The notes under the pieces were generated by a model, which worked only from the letters and a program-made list of their open reading frames with translations, had not been told where the DNA came from and did no database searches. From assembly GCA_034008185.1 (NCBI GenBank), contig CM067085.1, positions 54,742,602 through 54,806,601 of the forward strand: 64,000 nucleotides of DNA. Direction: 5' to 3'. The position numbers and the translations under genes are program-made. Shown in pieces: positions 12,481 to 27,325 of the stretch (its first letter is position 1; each line of letters starts with the position of its first letter). The stretch comes from Gorsachius magnificus (lineage: Eukaryota; Chordata; Aves; Pelecaniformes; Ardeidae).

Positions 12481-15289
12481 GATCTAGAATATATTAGGAG
12501 AGCATCAGTTCAGTCTTCCTTCTTCTGAGTAAACACCTGTAATTGAAATCTTTCTCTCCTCTATGCCTTTTCATCATGAAACATCCCCTGACTTCAGAAA
12601 TGCTGCTCCTTTCCTCTTTCTACTTCTGTATTCTCAACTCCATTGTGCACATGTACATACCTTTCCTACCTTTATACACAAAATAAACCTTCTGCCTTTG
12701 TCTCTTTATGTCTACTCATTTTCTGCTAACGACTGTATTCATTTGCTTTAAGTGTGCCATGTTTTCTGAATGTTTGCACTTTACATGTACACCACACAAA
12801 AACTAAGGTTCTATGTTCCCTATGTCTTCTCCAGGAAGGCTGGCAGTGCAGGGCCAGGTGCTTCCCAATGAAGCATTCAGCTCCTCACGTGATACTGCAC
12901 TACCCGTCAAGGGTGGTCACCTCTGCTGGGGACTTCTTGGTACCTTGCAGAGTGCAACTATACAAGCAAGCCCCCACACCAATGATTCAGAGAGGAAGGG
13001 ATTTTATCCACATGGATTAAAGTGACTCCTATTACATGGTTCCTCCTTACATACTGTCAACACTTACAAAACTGTTGAGCATTACGAGGTCTCCATTAAC
13101 ACTTTGACAGGTCACCCATTTCCACTGAGCTATCATAGCCCATGGGCTGGACCTATCCCACGCACAGGTCTTCCAACACACAGAGTGGAGAGCAGACTTA
13201 GTATTTCTAGTTTTAAAGGTTAAAAAATAAAGAAACAAGCACTAGATTAATTAAAATAACTTTCTTGAATATATATCCTTTTAAAAGAAATACAGGTGTA
13301 GGATGTTTAAAGGGAAACAGCTATAGAAGCAAACATGAAAAAAATAGCTGGATGAATAATGACACTAAGCACTATTTTTTTGTGTAAATATATCCAATTG
13401 CTAAGATTTTTTACAATTTGAAGGGGTGAAAAGTCCATTATTCATGTTTAAGATATAACAGCAAGATCTTCATACATCTCCAGCATTGCAATTTTATTGC
13501 AAATTTTTTGATATTTAATTTTTTTTTTATTTAGAACACAAACTCAGAGATGAGTTCATGCTTTTGTGAGAATCTCAGTATTCATTTAAAAAAAAATAAA
13601 AGTAAAAAAAAAGGATCATACCATCTTGGGTATTTTGGGTGATGATAAGAGCTTGGAAAACCATTGTCTCAATATGCTCAAAATTAGAGGAGGGATACCA
13701 GACATGCAAGCAAGAGAAAGCAAACAACAAGGACATGATTTTTGGAGTCATGGCTTGTGATGCTGAATACTGATATTATCTGTAAAGGATTCCTCTATAT
13801 TTTGATACTAAGATTCAAAATTTTTCAGACTCCTGTGACTGTCATTCACAAATATGGGTAATGAGAAGTACCGGTGTTTGGGCCTGAGGAAGAAGTAAGA
13901 TTTCCAAAAAGAAGGGAAAGACAGCAGTGATGGAGGTACTGGAAGCAAGGGCAAAGGGATTTGCATCAGCTGTGGGATGAATGAAAGGGTATTCTTTAAT
14001 GTGTTTGGCAAGCACATGAGAGGTATGTCACTGGGGAAGCATACACAGGGAATGACAGAGTTGCTTTATTGACAATAGCTCCTAATTCTGACCCTTAAAA
14101 AAAACAGGCTCTGACTGACCCTCGTCTGCAGGTGCTGTAATACAGTTTGGACTCTGCCAGCAGTATCCTATCATGATTTTTCACTACAAAGAGCCCCTGT
14201 GTTTATGAATTGGAAAATATCCTTGATGTTGCATGTTTACTTGAATTCTCTTGCTCCCAGAATATTTAATTTTTAAGAAACTAGATCCAATACTCAATTT
14301 ACTCAGTGCATGTGACCACAGTATGTTGGTGAAACTAAAAATAGGGAAAAATCTGCTTTAAACTCACAGCGATGAAATCAGGTTTCATTCTTTCATTGCA
14401 AATACTTTTCCTGGCCTGACACCCAAAAGTTCAGCCAAAGGAGCACTTTACTTGTATCTATTCACTGTCAGCACTTGAACTTACTTTTTATATCTTGAGT
14501 TACTGATTCTCCCTAAAAATAAGAAAACTTGTGTTTGCAATGAAAAATTCTTCGAAATTTCTACTGCAAGAACCACAAGCCATGGTTCTAAGAACCATAG
14601 CCTAAAAAAAAGCCACAAAACACCTCTTTCTGTGTTACTTAGATTACTATTATCTGAAATGGATGTCCAAGAGAGTAAAAAAAAGATAGAGTTTGGTTGT
14701 TCATTTTACTTTGTGTTTCAGGAGTGCCCTGAGGCCCCATTAGGCTCAAGAGCACATCCTGCTAGCGCTGTATTCTGCTTGTGCTAGGAAAAGGCAGACG
14801 CATCCCTGCACCAACTGGCGAACGGCTCGGTCTGTACTTTGAAATTGATCTTGAACATTATCAGCAGCTGCACCTTTGGGACAGCACTTCCTCACAAAGC
14901 ATACCCTCTCCTATTGTACACGTGAATATACATGAAACTTGAAAGAGGTGGTGGATTTCACGTCCAAGAATTAAAGTGCTGCTTAAGGTAGCTACTGCTA
15001 CGTGCTCTGATGTGCGCCATTGCTGCTTTCGCATCCTCCTCCAGCGGGTATCATTTCATCCTCCTGAGCTCAAGGACAAGCATCATGCACCGGAGGTTAC
15101 AGTTCACATTTAATGTAATTAAAAATACACCGATAAGCATGTAAGATATGTTCAATATTGAATCTAAATCCAATAAAACTCTCCCAGGCTTCCATAGCAT
15201 AGACACACAGAATTTGATTGAATCTGCTCTACAGCGATTAGCCAATGTATTCATTAACTGCAAGGGTTAGTAATATGAATGTAGCAAGT

Positions 15290-15392
15290 TATACTTAATT
15301 ACAATAATTAATGCCTGGTGATTCATGAATAATGCATTCCATAGCTATTTACATATTCATACTTATGAGGCTATTAATGGATAATTACCATT
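15290..15392. promoter_or_regulatory. Cluster of TAATTA homeodomain-type sites in CRB1 intron
   Basis: Three palindromic TAATTA cores lie at 15,296-15,301, 15,305-15,310 and 15,382-15,387, with further ATTAAT and ATTTACATATTCAT (POU-like) words in between. Paired-type homeodomain factors, including those of the retina, bind this core (established knowledge). That this is an enhancer of CRB1 is only an inference from motif density in an AT-rich intron. Confidence 0.3.
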
Positions 15393-18300
15393 TGACTAAA
15401 AGATGTGGACATGAGGAATGTAACAACTACACCATTTCCCCTCAATCTCACTGTGGTCTTACCTGTTTGTTTTGCTCTTGTATACCTCTATCTTGCTATT
15501 ATATGCAGAAATAGAAACAATATTTTATTTTCAAGACCTATAGAGCAATATAATGGCAAATACAGTCATGCAGGTTAGTTTTCAAACTGCATCAGTTCTG
15601 AGGCAGTATTCTCACCAGTTTATGTCTTGAGATTGCAAAATAATTTAGAAGTATTTTAGGATATTACTGAAAAGAAAAAAATCAATGTTTCACCTCCTCT
15701 TTCCAGCAGAAAACTCAATATTAGGAGACTGATTGCAAGAGCAGTATTAGCGTTCTGCTCCTTCAAATGCAAAAACCAAATCAAAAATCCCAAAGAAGAA
15801 ATTTATACACATGTAAAGGAAAGTATTCAGTGAAAGTACTTTGTTCTCTACAAATCAGTGTAGATTTGTTCTCGTCCCGAATTTACTCTCTTTCCTACTG
15901 CAGATGGTTAGGACATTTCCATGCTTCAGAGTTTGTTCATTTGGGAAACTAGGATAGCAATACTGTCAACACCTTCAATCTGAAATAACGATTCTGCCCT
16001 AGATGGGTCTTGTTTACATTCCAACACACAAGATTTCAGCCTTCATGAAAGAAGATAAGTTGCTAGCCCTCCCAAGCTTGGAGAAGATTTTAAGAGCCAT
16101 AGAAGGCAAAAAATACAACACAGAATTTAAAAAAAAAAAAAAAATTCATATTAAAATATAATTATTTTAAGGCAATGCAATAATTTTTTTCTTCTTAGCC
16201 TAAGCTTGAATGCTCAATGTTGGCAACACTAAGACAATGATATTCAGCCTCAGGAGCATGGTAAAATGAAGAAGTAAGGATAGGTAAGTCACTGAAACTG
16301 AGAAGCACCACCACCCTGATTTTTCAGATAAGCTGCTCACCTACTGCTCCTTCACAGCACCAGCTGAGGACCTGTGGGTGCCCAGGGCCACTGAAAAGCT
16401 TTATCCCAGCTGTTAAACCTGCAGAGAGGAAAGAGAGGGTCACACCATACGTGGAGGTCAGCTCCAGGTTCCCCTCCTGTGGTTTGGCTGAACAACCCCT
16501 GACTCCAGGTAGCAAAACCAGGTCAAACCATTGGGGACCATCAGACTGATGTCTTAGTAAGTGAGCATGTTTGTATCTACTGGAGCTTGTGTCTTCTCTT
16601 GTCTTCTCCAGTGCTCTTGTAGCCTGTTGAGAAAGACTAATAGGTACAGTAAAATATTTTCAGGATTAAATCATTTTTCTGAAATTCCCTGTCCTGCGTA
16701 GCTAACTCCACTGTGCTTGAGGTCCTTGCCTTGTGATAATATAACTTAATGAAATCAGAGATATTTAAAACCACTCATTTACGTGCTCTAAAATCATACC
16801 GAAGCCAGCAGTACTTGAGGATCAAAGGAGAGAGGAAGAGAGGACTGAACCTCTGTTCAAAACTGATGCCCTCAGCTTCCAGCAACCATGGTCAGTGTTG
16901 CCAGCCCATGACACATTCCTGCTGGCTTTCTTTCCCAAGCAGGGAGCTAGCCATGGGTTAGGAGAACTATCAATACACAGAAGCCGACTCTCACCTATCA
17001 GCTTTCCTGATGCTCCTAAGATCTAGGCAGGGAGCAGACTGTGGGAAGGAAATAAGCAGTCTAGCTTATACAACCTACATTCTCTAAGGGTATTCCCTGG
17101 CACTTATGATTTATTCTCTGTAGTACCTTGCTTTGAGAAAACACTCACCATGTCAACTGTTTGGAGAACAGGACTGTATAGCACAGGTAAACTTATTACA
17201 GTCTGATGATAGGTTGTTGAAATAATATTATTTCATTGGCTGAAGCAAGTTTTTACTATTTTTATTAGCCTAGAAGAGTCAGCGTAACTGAACTGGAATT
17301 TATTTGTTTTCACATCATTTGCATGGCTATAGATCACCCATCATGACAGAATTGTTACTGTTGATGGTAGGAGCCAGCGAGAGCCCAGCTTTATTACTGT
17401 GCCAGGTCAAATGTGGGGTAAGAAGAAACATCTTTACATTTGTAAAATGAGCAGCTCTGCTCTGGAAGTCATTGGAAATGTCACAATGCCATTTTTACAG
17501 TTGTTTTTCATAGCAGAACACCCCCTTAATATCCTTTGCTAGTTTCTATTAGTCTGTATTCAAAACACAGGATTTAATGAAAACTTCTAAAAGGATATTG
17601 CAAGAAACACGTTTCATATGTGTCATAAGATAAGGTGCAAAACCATAAGGTACAAAAACATTAAGATGCAAAGACAATAAGGTTATCTGATGCGTCTGAG
17701 CTGGGAAAGACAAGAAAGCTCCTCACAAGGCCAGCATTACTGCACGCATCAGTGAAAAGCAGTTGAATATTTAATGTGCATGGTAAATATAAGCAAAAAA
17801 GGGAGCCCAGATGACATATGACAGCATTACACTCTGCAGTATAGGAATCAGCTCAAGTACAGTATTCACATAACACATTCAGTATTCAGACTAACACATT
17901 TTGTCTGTACACCATTCTGTACGTTGCAATGGCATTGTTTTCCTTTTTCTCACCTTCTGATGTTTTCCCTGTAGACTCACATTCATATCACATGGGCATT
18001 TATTCAGTTGTTGCTCACTTTATAACACATTCATGTACTCCATGCCTGCATTGGTCAGATACTAAATTTTACATCTTTTTTCTCATATGGTTCATGAGAC
18101 TTAATGTTCTTTTCTCTTTTATCTATTTTTTTCTATCTTCAAATAATGCAGCAGGCGTAGCATGGAGGAAAGGTATTCTAAAAGTTGCTTTAGAATAATT
18201 AACTCATAAACATAAAAATAATACTCTACTTTTACTTTTTTTTTAATTGTAGGAGCATGAACAAATACTTCTCTGTAGGTATAAAGTGTAACTCTGATCT

Positions 18301-19068
18301 AATCCTAAAGACTACCCAAACACAAACAAATGCTTTGGTAATTCTGGCATTTCTGGCTATTTCTATGGTCTAATGCCAAAACTTTGCATGTTTCCATTTA
18401 TTTGTTTCTTAAAATACAACTGATAAGAAAATTATTTTACTGCAAGTACTGAAAAGTCTTTTGTTTGTATTTTGGTGTCTGTTTTCCACTGAAAATGGAA
18501 ATGAAGCTATGTTCAGTGGTAAATTTTCGAAACTCTGTTTTGAAAAAAATATGGATGTTTATCTAGTAAATAGCAAAACAGCAGTGATACCCCAACAGCA
18601 GGCATTAGTCACCTATGCACTTCTACTTTTGCACAGTAAAATGCCTTTTATTTGCTGGGCAACTTGACTGAATACTGACTGAAAGCAGACTATAAATCCA
18701 TCTTAAATCCATAAATTTCAAATAACTTAATTGAACAGAAGTTTCTAAACAAAAGAGAACTCCAACCTCACTTTCAGACTGAAAAATGTAGTTTGGGTGT
18801 TCATCTGAGTTCTTATAAAAAGAAAAAGAAACTGGGCTGAAGTTAAGAAGTTTATGATAGAAAAGATAACTTATCCTGAGTGCATGGTCCCAGCAATTTC
18901 TTGGGATTCAATGTTTGTCCTCTTCACTCAAGTTAACAGAACTGAAACATGGGTGTGAGGCTTTACATGGAATTTATTGACGCATCAGGACCAACGTGGT
19001 TTCAGAGGAAGCTCATTCACCACCATTACAATTAGAAAGACCAAGAGTTACCCACACCTTAGATACGT

Positions 19069-19081
19069 TTATATATATATA
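19069..19081. repeat. Short (TA)n microsatellite
   Basis: A run of alternating T and A in the last CRB1 intron. It is short and probably of no consequence. Confidence 0.7.
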
Positions 19082-20956
19082 AAGGATGCCAGATACAGGG
19101 TAAATACGGAGATTTCCCAGCTACTACCAAGTAAGCACTTCAGCAAATCTACCCACATTTATTCAGGTACCTCAGTGGGAACCATGGCCCTCGATTCCAA
19201 CCACTACTTTATTTAGGCAGTGATAGTCTTATAGCTCCTGAATGCTATGGACATATTAGTTTAGCTTAAGAAATGCATCTTGTAGGCTAATGTTAATGGC
19301 TTGGAAACTAGTCACATGCTTAATATTACTATCAAAGGTCCATGAAATTATGTTGTTTCCAGATAAAATAAGGCTGCCTACATACCTCTTGATGAACTCT
19401 GCCTGTAGAGTCCATTCTTGCATAGAGTATTTTTCAGTTCTTGTTATGAAATTCCATTCCTAATAATGTCTGAAAAATGTTTGCACCCTTTACTAAGCCT
19501 ACAAAATAAAAAGCAATAAAAATATTTCCTCTTTTTGGGGATCTGAAAAATATTTTGGTTTCAAATGATCAGGAACACTTGTCTGTTTTGATACACAGAG
19601 CCACTTAAATGAGAGGCAGAGCTTGTTAAACAAATATCTGAGCTTTGTACCAAATTAACTGTGCAGCAAATGCAACAGTCCTCAAATTTATTCAAATAAT
19701 ATTTGGTAGACAAGATTATTCATTTTTCAAGAAGAATAAGAGCACTGAAAAAAAATGTGATACCGCTGTAATTCAGTGGAAAGGACAGGAGAATCAGCAG
19801 CTTTGCAAACCTTTGTAATTATTTCACATGAGCATACTTTGCACTGCCGCAGACAATTTTGGTTGTCGGTGGACCTGTGAAATGCCAGGACAGAGATTTT
19901 AGAGATACTCAAGAACTTAAATAGTTTGGGGTCTAATTTATACATTACTGAAATAAACGGAAAGATTTCTTTTTATGCCAGTGGGTACTGGACTGAGACG
20001 TTCGCTACTGGACTTAAACTTGCTAAGCCAGCGGCTCCTCAGAGCATAACTCACAGAAACCAGCCCAGAGCCTAAGGGAGGAGAGCGCTGCCTGGTGCGG
20101 CACCGCTAATGCTCACACGCTGTGCTCCCCTATTCCCCCAAGCGACAGGACTCTCTTTTTCCTCTTGTCAAAGAAGTTGTTTGGTCCTCTTACCTGGGCT
20201 GACTTGAATCCCTCAGTGCAATGGCAGTGTAGGTATACACCTCCTCCATGGAGTTTATACAGTGATGTAACTGTTATCTTTTTTTATCCCAAAGCCTACC
20301 TTTTGTGAACTTATGCAGCATGTTACACAGCACACAAGAGTCAGATGAGACACTGTGCTGCGTCTCATGGAAAAATTCATTTGATCCTTTCTTATTTCAT
20401 TGTTCCCTTTAATCAACACAAAACTCATTCAGGCCAAAAGAAAATGTGTGGTTTCTATACATGTGAAAGCATAACATGTCCTTCATGGTAGACCTGAACC
20501 CAACCAGTAAAAGCTGGTGTCTTCTGTCACTTTCTGCAGATTTGGAAGTTATTATCCCCATAAAAATTTTCCCCTGTCCTTTCAGTACACAATATTGTCA
20601 GGGAACCTCAGGCAGAGGTAGCTGAGGATCTCTCTGCAGAAGCCAGGGCAGAGATGAGTCCCAGAGAAAACCTCGGTTCTGTCAGTGTTGCCTAACATTC
20701 CTCTAAGCGGTCAAAACAGCTGGGTTTGGAGGAGATCCTGGAGGCACAAAGTGATACTGAGGGAAATGAAATTACTACACAAGCAAGAAAATTGCAAGTA
20801 AAATAGATTTGTAAAAATCATACAGATGAGGACAATACTGAACACCTGGGCTCTATCTTAGCTCAGTAAGAATGACTTCATTATTTTAATTGAATGCTTG
20901 TGGCACATCCATAAGGTACAGAATCGTTGTTATCTTGTCCTTTACTAGGAACTGAA

Positions 20957-20979
20957 CAGAGAGAGAGACAGAGAGAGAG
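20957..20979. repeat. (GA)n microsatellite
   Basis: GAGAGAGA tract with one interruption (GACAGA), inside the last CRB1 intron. Confidence 0.8.
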
Positions 20980-23901
20980 TAGAGACCAAAAATCTATGCC
21001 AGGGTATTTTACACACGACACTTAAAAAAATAAATAAAGCATTATATAAATATATAAATAAAGCATAAATAAACCCGATGCTATCTTTGAAACAGTGAAG
21101 TTCTCTAGATTGAGTTTGCACAGAAGCAGTATTTCCCTTCAACACTCAGCGCCCCCCCCCACACACACCTCCCCCAAAGAAGCACTCAGGTCTGATGCAC
21201 AGGCTGGTTGGAGGGTAAATGGCATGGACTCAGAATCCTGAAATGACATCTTGCCTTGAGAAAATTTTGAGTCGAAAATTCCTAGCTTGTGATCACTTTT
21301 TTCATCCTCTCCTAAAACCACTGATGAAAGAGGAAGCTGAAGTATTTTCCTAGAAGAAAATACTATTTAAATTTTTGATTTCATGGTTACCTTTTAAAAA
21401 AGGAGATTGGAATTTTAAGGAAAAGAATTGAAATTATTTATTTTGATAATTACTAGCAAGCAAGTATCAAGCAGCAGAATTACTTGGAGCCATAAGGAAG
21501 CACCTGGGAAATCATGATTAAATTATTAGTTGAATTAAAGAGCTTATTTGAAGTATAAAGACAGTGACTAAGCAAAGCCTCAGGTCTATGCGACACCAGG
21601 ATGGGATTATGGCAGGGGATGCACTATGTCCCAGACCTCGCCAGTTCTCATCCTCAGCAGGAGCGTTAGAGTCTGGGCAGGGCTGCACTGCCCTGATATG
21701 AGCACTAGGGTCTGATCATAGGTAATGTGCAGGCAGCGTTCAGGCAGTACAAAGAGATTAAATTCAATTACCATTTCCACCTTGGGTTGACCAACCGACC
21801 ATAAGCTAATTCTGTTTCATGCTTCAGTTTCCCTCTCTGAAAAAATAATATTGGCCAGCTTTTAGGGGGATCTCCAAACTGAAAGCTAAGAAATTTAAGA
21901 AATAAGGTATCAAGGATAGAGCTGAGAAGGAAGAACCACTTAGGCTGCCTGTTCAACAGAGGGCAACTCTGGTGTCTGAGAAAAGCAGAATCAAAAGGAG
22001 GGTGTATCAGAAATGGCTTACAGCTGCAGACAGAGGTGAATTTTTACCTGACTCCACACACTGTAGGAAATGCTACTTTCAGACTGTATTGAGGAGCGCC
22101 CGTATCTAAATTAATCCTCTGGCTAGAAACAGGGTTGATTTGCACTCATAGTCAATATGCCTTGCCTTGAAGCGCAAGAGATAAAATCTGCTGAGCCAAC
22201 ATATTCCTTTCCTATCTCTAAGAAGCATGATCTTCAAGAAAATCCTCTGAAAGTGTAGGAAATCTTCTTAAAAGAAATTCATTGGCAAGGCCACCATTAC
22301 TTCCTAACATGTTAGAGTAAATCTGTCTAATCTGAAGTAAAATGTATTTTCTGTTAGTTATCTTTAGGTGGCAGTAAGGTAAAAGCATGCAGTAGAAAGT
22401 TAAGAGAAATCTCTGTCTTTTTAGAGACCTTTTTCTCAGGTACTGTGCTGGCTATAACATAGAAAGAGACTTCAGAAACCACTTGCATCTTCAACAGATA
22501 TCCAAAAAGCAGTTACTAGAGTTGGCTTCATCCAGATCACATTCGGCTGCAAACCCGTTGAATGCCAGCAGCATTAGTACAATGATGAGATGCTATGTTA
22601 GGTGTGCAGTACTTGATCCAAGAATCCCTGAGAACAGAGTTAAGGTTCACAGGTAGAGACAGAGTCATATGTTCCTATCAACAGATATAAGTGCGCTAAA
22701 AAGAAAGAAAAGCCACAAGAAACAAGAAGCTCACTGACAAATCAAGCGTCTGTATCAAGACTAAAACAGGGTTTCAAGGAGTAGCTATTGACACAGAGGT
22801 TTATAGGCAATTTTTTTCTTTTCATTTACACTTTTCATGTATGCATCTCTTCCAAAGTCTTTCCTGAAGCTAAAATGTAACGTTGTTTGTTGTCTCTAAC
22901 AGAGACACACTCAAAATTTTTATCAAGGAATATAATTAGCTAAGTAACATGACAGTGTCATGTAGCGCGCTAAGGCAAGTATTATGTAGCCAATAAAGGT
23001 CTATCTTATACCACTAATATTTACAGTTGGAAGCACGAGATGGCTGCAATTGAAGTGCTGCACCCAACAAAGGCTAACTGTTGACTTGATACCTTGTTGT
23101 CTGACAGTGTGAAACAGTCAAATAGCGACTTACTTCATCACCACTTGACAGCATAATATTAATGCTAGGTAGCAACACATGGCTGTTTTGCAGGAGCTTA
23201 GCACCAAATAGGAAGAAGAATTTCATGGAACAGTTTTGAGATTGTAGGCATAGCTTATTAGCAGAGAAGTAGGGATGGAAAGTATCTGGGACTTATGAAA
23301 TAAAACAGGAGTCATAACTCTGTCTCTGTTATACTGTACACCACTGACCCACCTATTACACAACGTTGGACAGAGCCATTTCTTATTCCCTCGGGAAGAG
23401 GCAAGACTGACCGTTTCAGCTCCAGTTGCACCAATTCTTACTTAGAACCAGGACTCGGGGGAGACAGACAACCCTGCTTCACATCATCGCAGTCAGGGAC
23501 CAGAGCCCACAGAAGGTGGCTGCATCTGTATGTGATGTGAGTTTTCAGTGGGTACTGAGTGCTGTTTACAAAGGTCTGATTACAGAAATAAAAGAACATC
23601 TACCACTCACCTCACTAACTGAAGAAGAGATCTCTAACCTCAACTGTCGGATGCTGGAAAGTGGAGTCTTGAGCAACCAGTTCTGTGCCCACAATACAGA
23701 TTGTGCAACTCTAAAGTAAACCAAGATTGGTGATGCACACACGAATCATGCCTGGTGAAAACAATGCACATGGAAACATATTAGTGAGGAGAAACAACGT
23801 GCAGGTATTCATTTAACAGGCTTTGTGCTTTCAGATTGTGAATGCCTTCAGCAAAATTCCTCATATTTTACCCTAGTATAGAAAAGATCGGAATCTAGAT
23901 T

Positions 23902-23919
23902 CAGAGAGAGAGAGAGAGA
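23902..23919. repeat. (AG)n microsatellite
   Basis: Uninterrupted AG dinucleotide run of about nine units in the last CRB1 intron. Confidence 0.85.
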
Positions 23920-26900
23920 ATATGTGCAAAATTCAAAAAATCAAAAGTTTGCATTGGAGAAGGGTTAGCTTCACCCTTGCCATAGCTGTTGGTAGCCTGG
24001 GTTATCATTTCCTGCCCTGTTCTCTTATCCAAATGCTGTCATTCCCATCAGCCCCATCTTGAACATTACACCATCATCCTTCACATGCTGGTCTGCTCAA
24101 CACCTACACAATCAATGAAGAAAGCAGTTTTGAAGTTCATTCTTCTTTCTCATAATTCTATTTCTCTCTGTCTACTGAATCTTTCTTCACCTCTTTTCCT
24201 TGGGAACTGTCCTGCTCTCATCGTCAGTGCTGTAGCATCTTTGCCTATTCTTCTCCTGCTTTTGGGTTTAACCTACTGACCCCTTCCCACCCACTTCACT
24301 CTCCCATGACGGCAGGAGCAGACTTCCTCAAAAGGCCGTTACTGCGTATTCTTCCAAATCCCTCTTCTGGAGTAATTTCTACTGTGGCAACTATAGGGTT
24401 GTGGTACACTCAACCCAGCTATGCGCAGGGCAGTGACATAAAGTTACTCTTTTCAGCATCAGTCTTTAATTTTAAATATCATCCATTCCCTCTTGCAAGA
24501 TGCTTGCCTGATAAGGCTTTTATCCAACATCAAGATTTATTCATATAGAGTCTGCTGTCTCAAAGCTGTAATGCAGTTATCCCCTATGGAGAAATACCAC
24601 CTGATACACTGCACTGTTACCCATGTACAAAAATAATTCCTTATGATACCCCAAAGCGTTTTGCAAACTGGAAAGGGATGTTATACCCCAGAGACTGACA
24701 CCTTTACTAAAACATTTGTCTAGTCTGCGATTTAGCAGTTATGGGACAAACTCCGCCTCAGCGTGGTTTGCCTGGATTTGCACCAGCTATAGATTTTCCT
24801 TCTTACCCTTTCAGATTGCAGCAGATGGTGAAGTTCCTACACCAGAGGCTGTCGATAGAATTTTAAAAGATATCTCATAATAACACATTGGAGCTGCACA
24901 TTTAATCTGTGCTGCACTACCAAGATGATCTTAAAAAAAGCTGGAGCACACTTACAAAATTAACACTGGCAGTAGCTGCAGAAACGCTATCAAGGATTCT
25001 TCTCAAAGCCCACAGCTTAATGAGAGCTTACCTCTCAAACTGCCAGCCAAATCACTTCTCTATGTATAACCCACACTCTGCTGCCTGAGTGAAAAGGCGT
25101 TTAATACTCTATCCTGTGAGATACGGATCCAGCAAAATATCTGATGGAGATTTTAAGGGGCTGCTTACGTACTTCTGGCTTTGCTGGGTCCGTGGCAGAG
25201 CTCACATAAAGTACAGTGGCCAAAACCAGAAAAATTATTTCTTCTGCCCAAAACAGACCATCCCAGACTTACTAAATACCACTGTTTTCATAGCTGGACC
25301 TCTTCCATTAAACAGTTAATATAAGTCAGACAACAATACTACAAGCAGTTAAAGAAGTTATAGTTACCATATGTAGCCTGTTCTTTAGAAATGAATTCCT
25401 AAAAGTGAGCTTCTGAGTTAGAAAGGCTACATCCAAAAGGCTAATACTGTAAATAGAAGGCTACCTGAGCCAAACTTTACTGAAAGTACTAGCATTGAGG
25501 AAGGGGGAAATTGTTTTGATTTAAAGACAAGAACAAGTGTTTCCAAGTGATCCGGGAACAGTCCTACAGCCTAACGTGGGGAGGAGGAGAAGGTCTGAGT
25601 ATGCTGATCTGAGTGGAGGATAAAGACTAATGTGAATAACACCTTCATTTATCTGAAGTCTGCTTTACAATTTAGTTGCAACACTTTAGAGAGCTCCATC
25701 TCCAATTTCTTGCTCCACTATAATTAGAAAAAACTTCCTTGTTAACTTCTGTAGTGTCACAACAATGTGACTTCACAGGAGGGTGGCTGTCAGCATTTCT
25801 TAATGAGGCACTTTCCTTTGCAAGCCCAGCTAAATTCTAGGCTTCAATAATCTCTGTCTTCTTCATTTTCTCACAGAACACCAGAAACGTAATTCTTCCT
25901 CGATAAAAAAAAGATTGCATTTTTCTGATCTATAACTGATCAATCCAGATGATCAGTTTGTCATTTTAAATGCTAGCAATAATTCTCTCCACATTTGCAC
26001 TTTGATTCAAGAATAATTGTCAGACAATAAAAAGGTGACATTTTCCAGGAAGGAATTCATTCAAACTGACACATTTCAACTAAGACAACCTATTCAAACT
26101 ACATTTTATAGACAAACATGTACTACATAGAGGTGGCAGTTAATGTAATTTCTTCAGAGACATTTTAAGAAAATATTTGGACAATAACATCCACCAGAAA
26201 ACAGAGAAATAAAAAAAAAAGATTACTTACAAACATTCTTCTTCAAGGTAAGATGCCTATATATATATTATACTGTGGATCTTCTGCACATATCAGAAGC
26301 AGTGTCCCAAGTTTTGCCTTCAGCAATGTCCACAGAGGTACGTATAGGACTTGGGGTCTCATTCAGGCCCTTGAGCAACAGGATCGTCATTTCCTGCAGA
26401 TATCAGGAACACAACTCGAAGGCTGATGGCAGAAACAGCAACAGCAATGAGGAAAATTCAAGACTATCTACAACACTGTATGTAGTACAGACAGCTTCTC
26501 AGAGGACTACAGAGATAGATGAGGGATGACGGGATAGCCTCCTCCCAGTGGACATGGTGTCAGAGGGAGAAGTTCCCAAGATGCGGAGACAAAAGCAGTC
26601 ATGCTTTACCTTGGGGTGTTCCCTGGCATGCAGAAGGCAAAGCTACCTGTTACCAACCCCAAAGACAATACATGGCAACTACTGACCAGCATGAACTGGA
26701 GCTACGGGTTGGCTGATTGCAGGGGGAAGCAGTCACATCTTTAGGCCACAGACATCTTCATCAGGTATTCAAGGCTCCAAGTCTGAATCTGGTCCTTCTA
26801 CAAATGGGCCTCGTTCTTATTCATTAAGGAAGCAAAACTAGAAAGAAACCCTGCAGCAGTCTATGTCCATTTTTTCCTCTTGCTTTCTGCTTCTCAGTTT

Positions 26901-27249
26901 CAGAGAATTCAAATACTTTTCTGACCAGCTAATCCTGAAGCTTGTTAGGCACCAAGTTTAAAGTAGAGCAAATAATCATGCCTTTCAGGAACAATGTCCT
27001 TCACACAGAGAGGCAAGAAGGGCTGTTTGGTGTGACTGCCACAGAAAACACACTTTTGAAGCCCACAAGATAAACTGAAGAGATGCAAGGTGTGCAGAAG
27101 GAAAAGGAGTCGGTGGCCTCACTGGTCACAAACAGTGGAAAATCAGCTAAGGTGACCACAGACACTGAGCGCTGCCTCCTTTGTTGCCACAGGTACCAAA
27201 GCAGAAAGGAACAAATTATTCACATACCTGATGATAAGAGTGTATAGGC

Positions 27250-27325
27250 AGTTGGGGGTTGGCCTAGATGACCTCTAAAGGTCCCTTCCAACCCAAAATG
27301 TTCTGTGATGACATTCTGTGATAGA
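27250..27325 (+). mobile_element. CR1 retrotransposon 3'-end fragment
   Basis: The segment contains the conserved CR1 tail: GTTGGCCTAGATGACCTCTA, then GGTCCCTTCCAACCC, ending in ATTCTGTGATGACATTCTGT, the octamer-like repeat that terminates CR1. It is in plus orientation and retains fewer than 100 bp, which is typical of heavily 5'-truncated CR1 copies in bird introns. No coding part remains. Confidence 0.85.
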
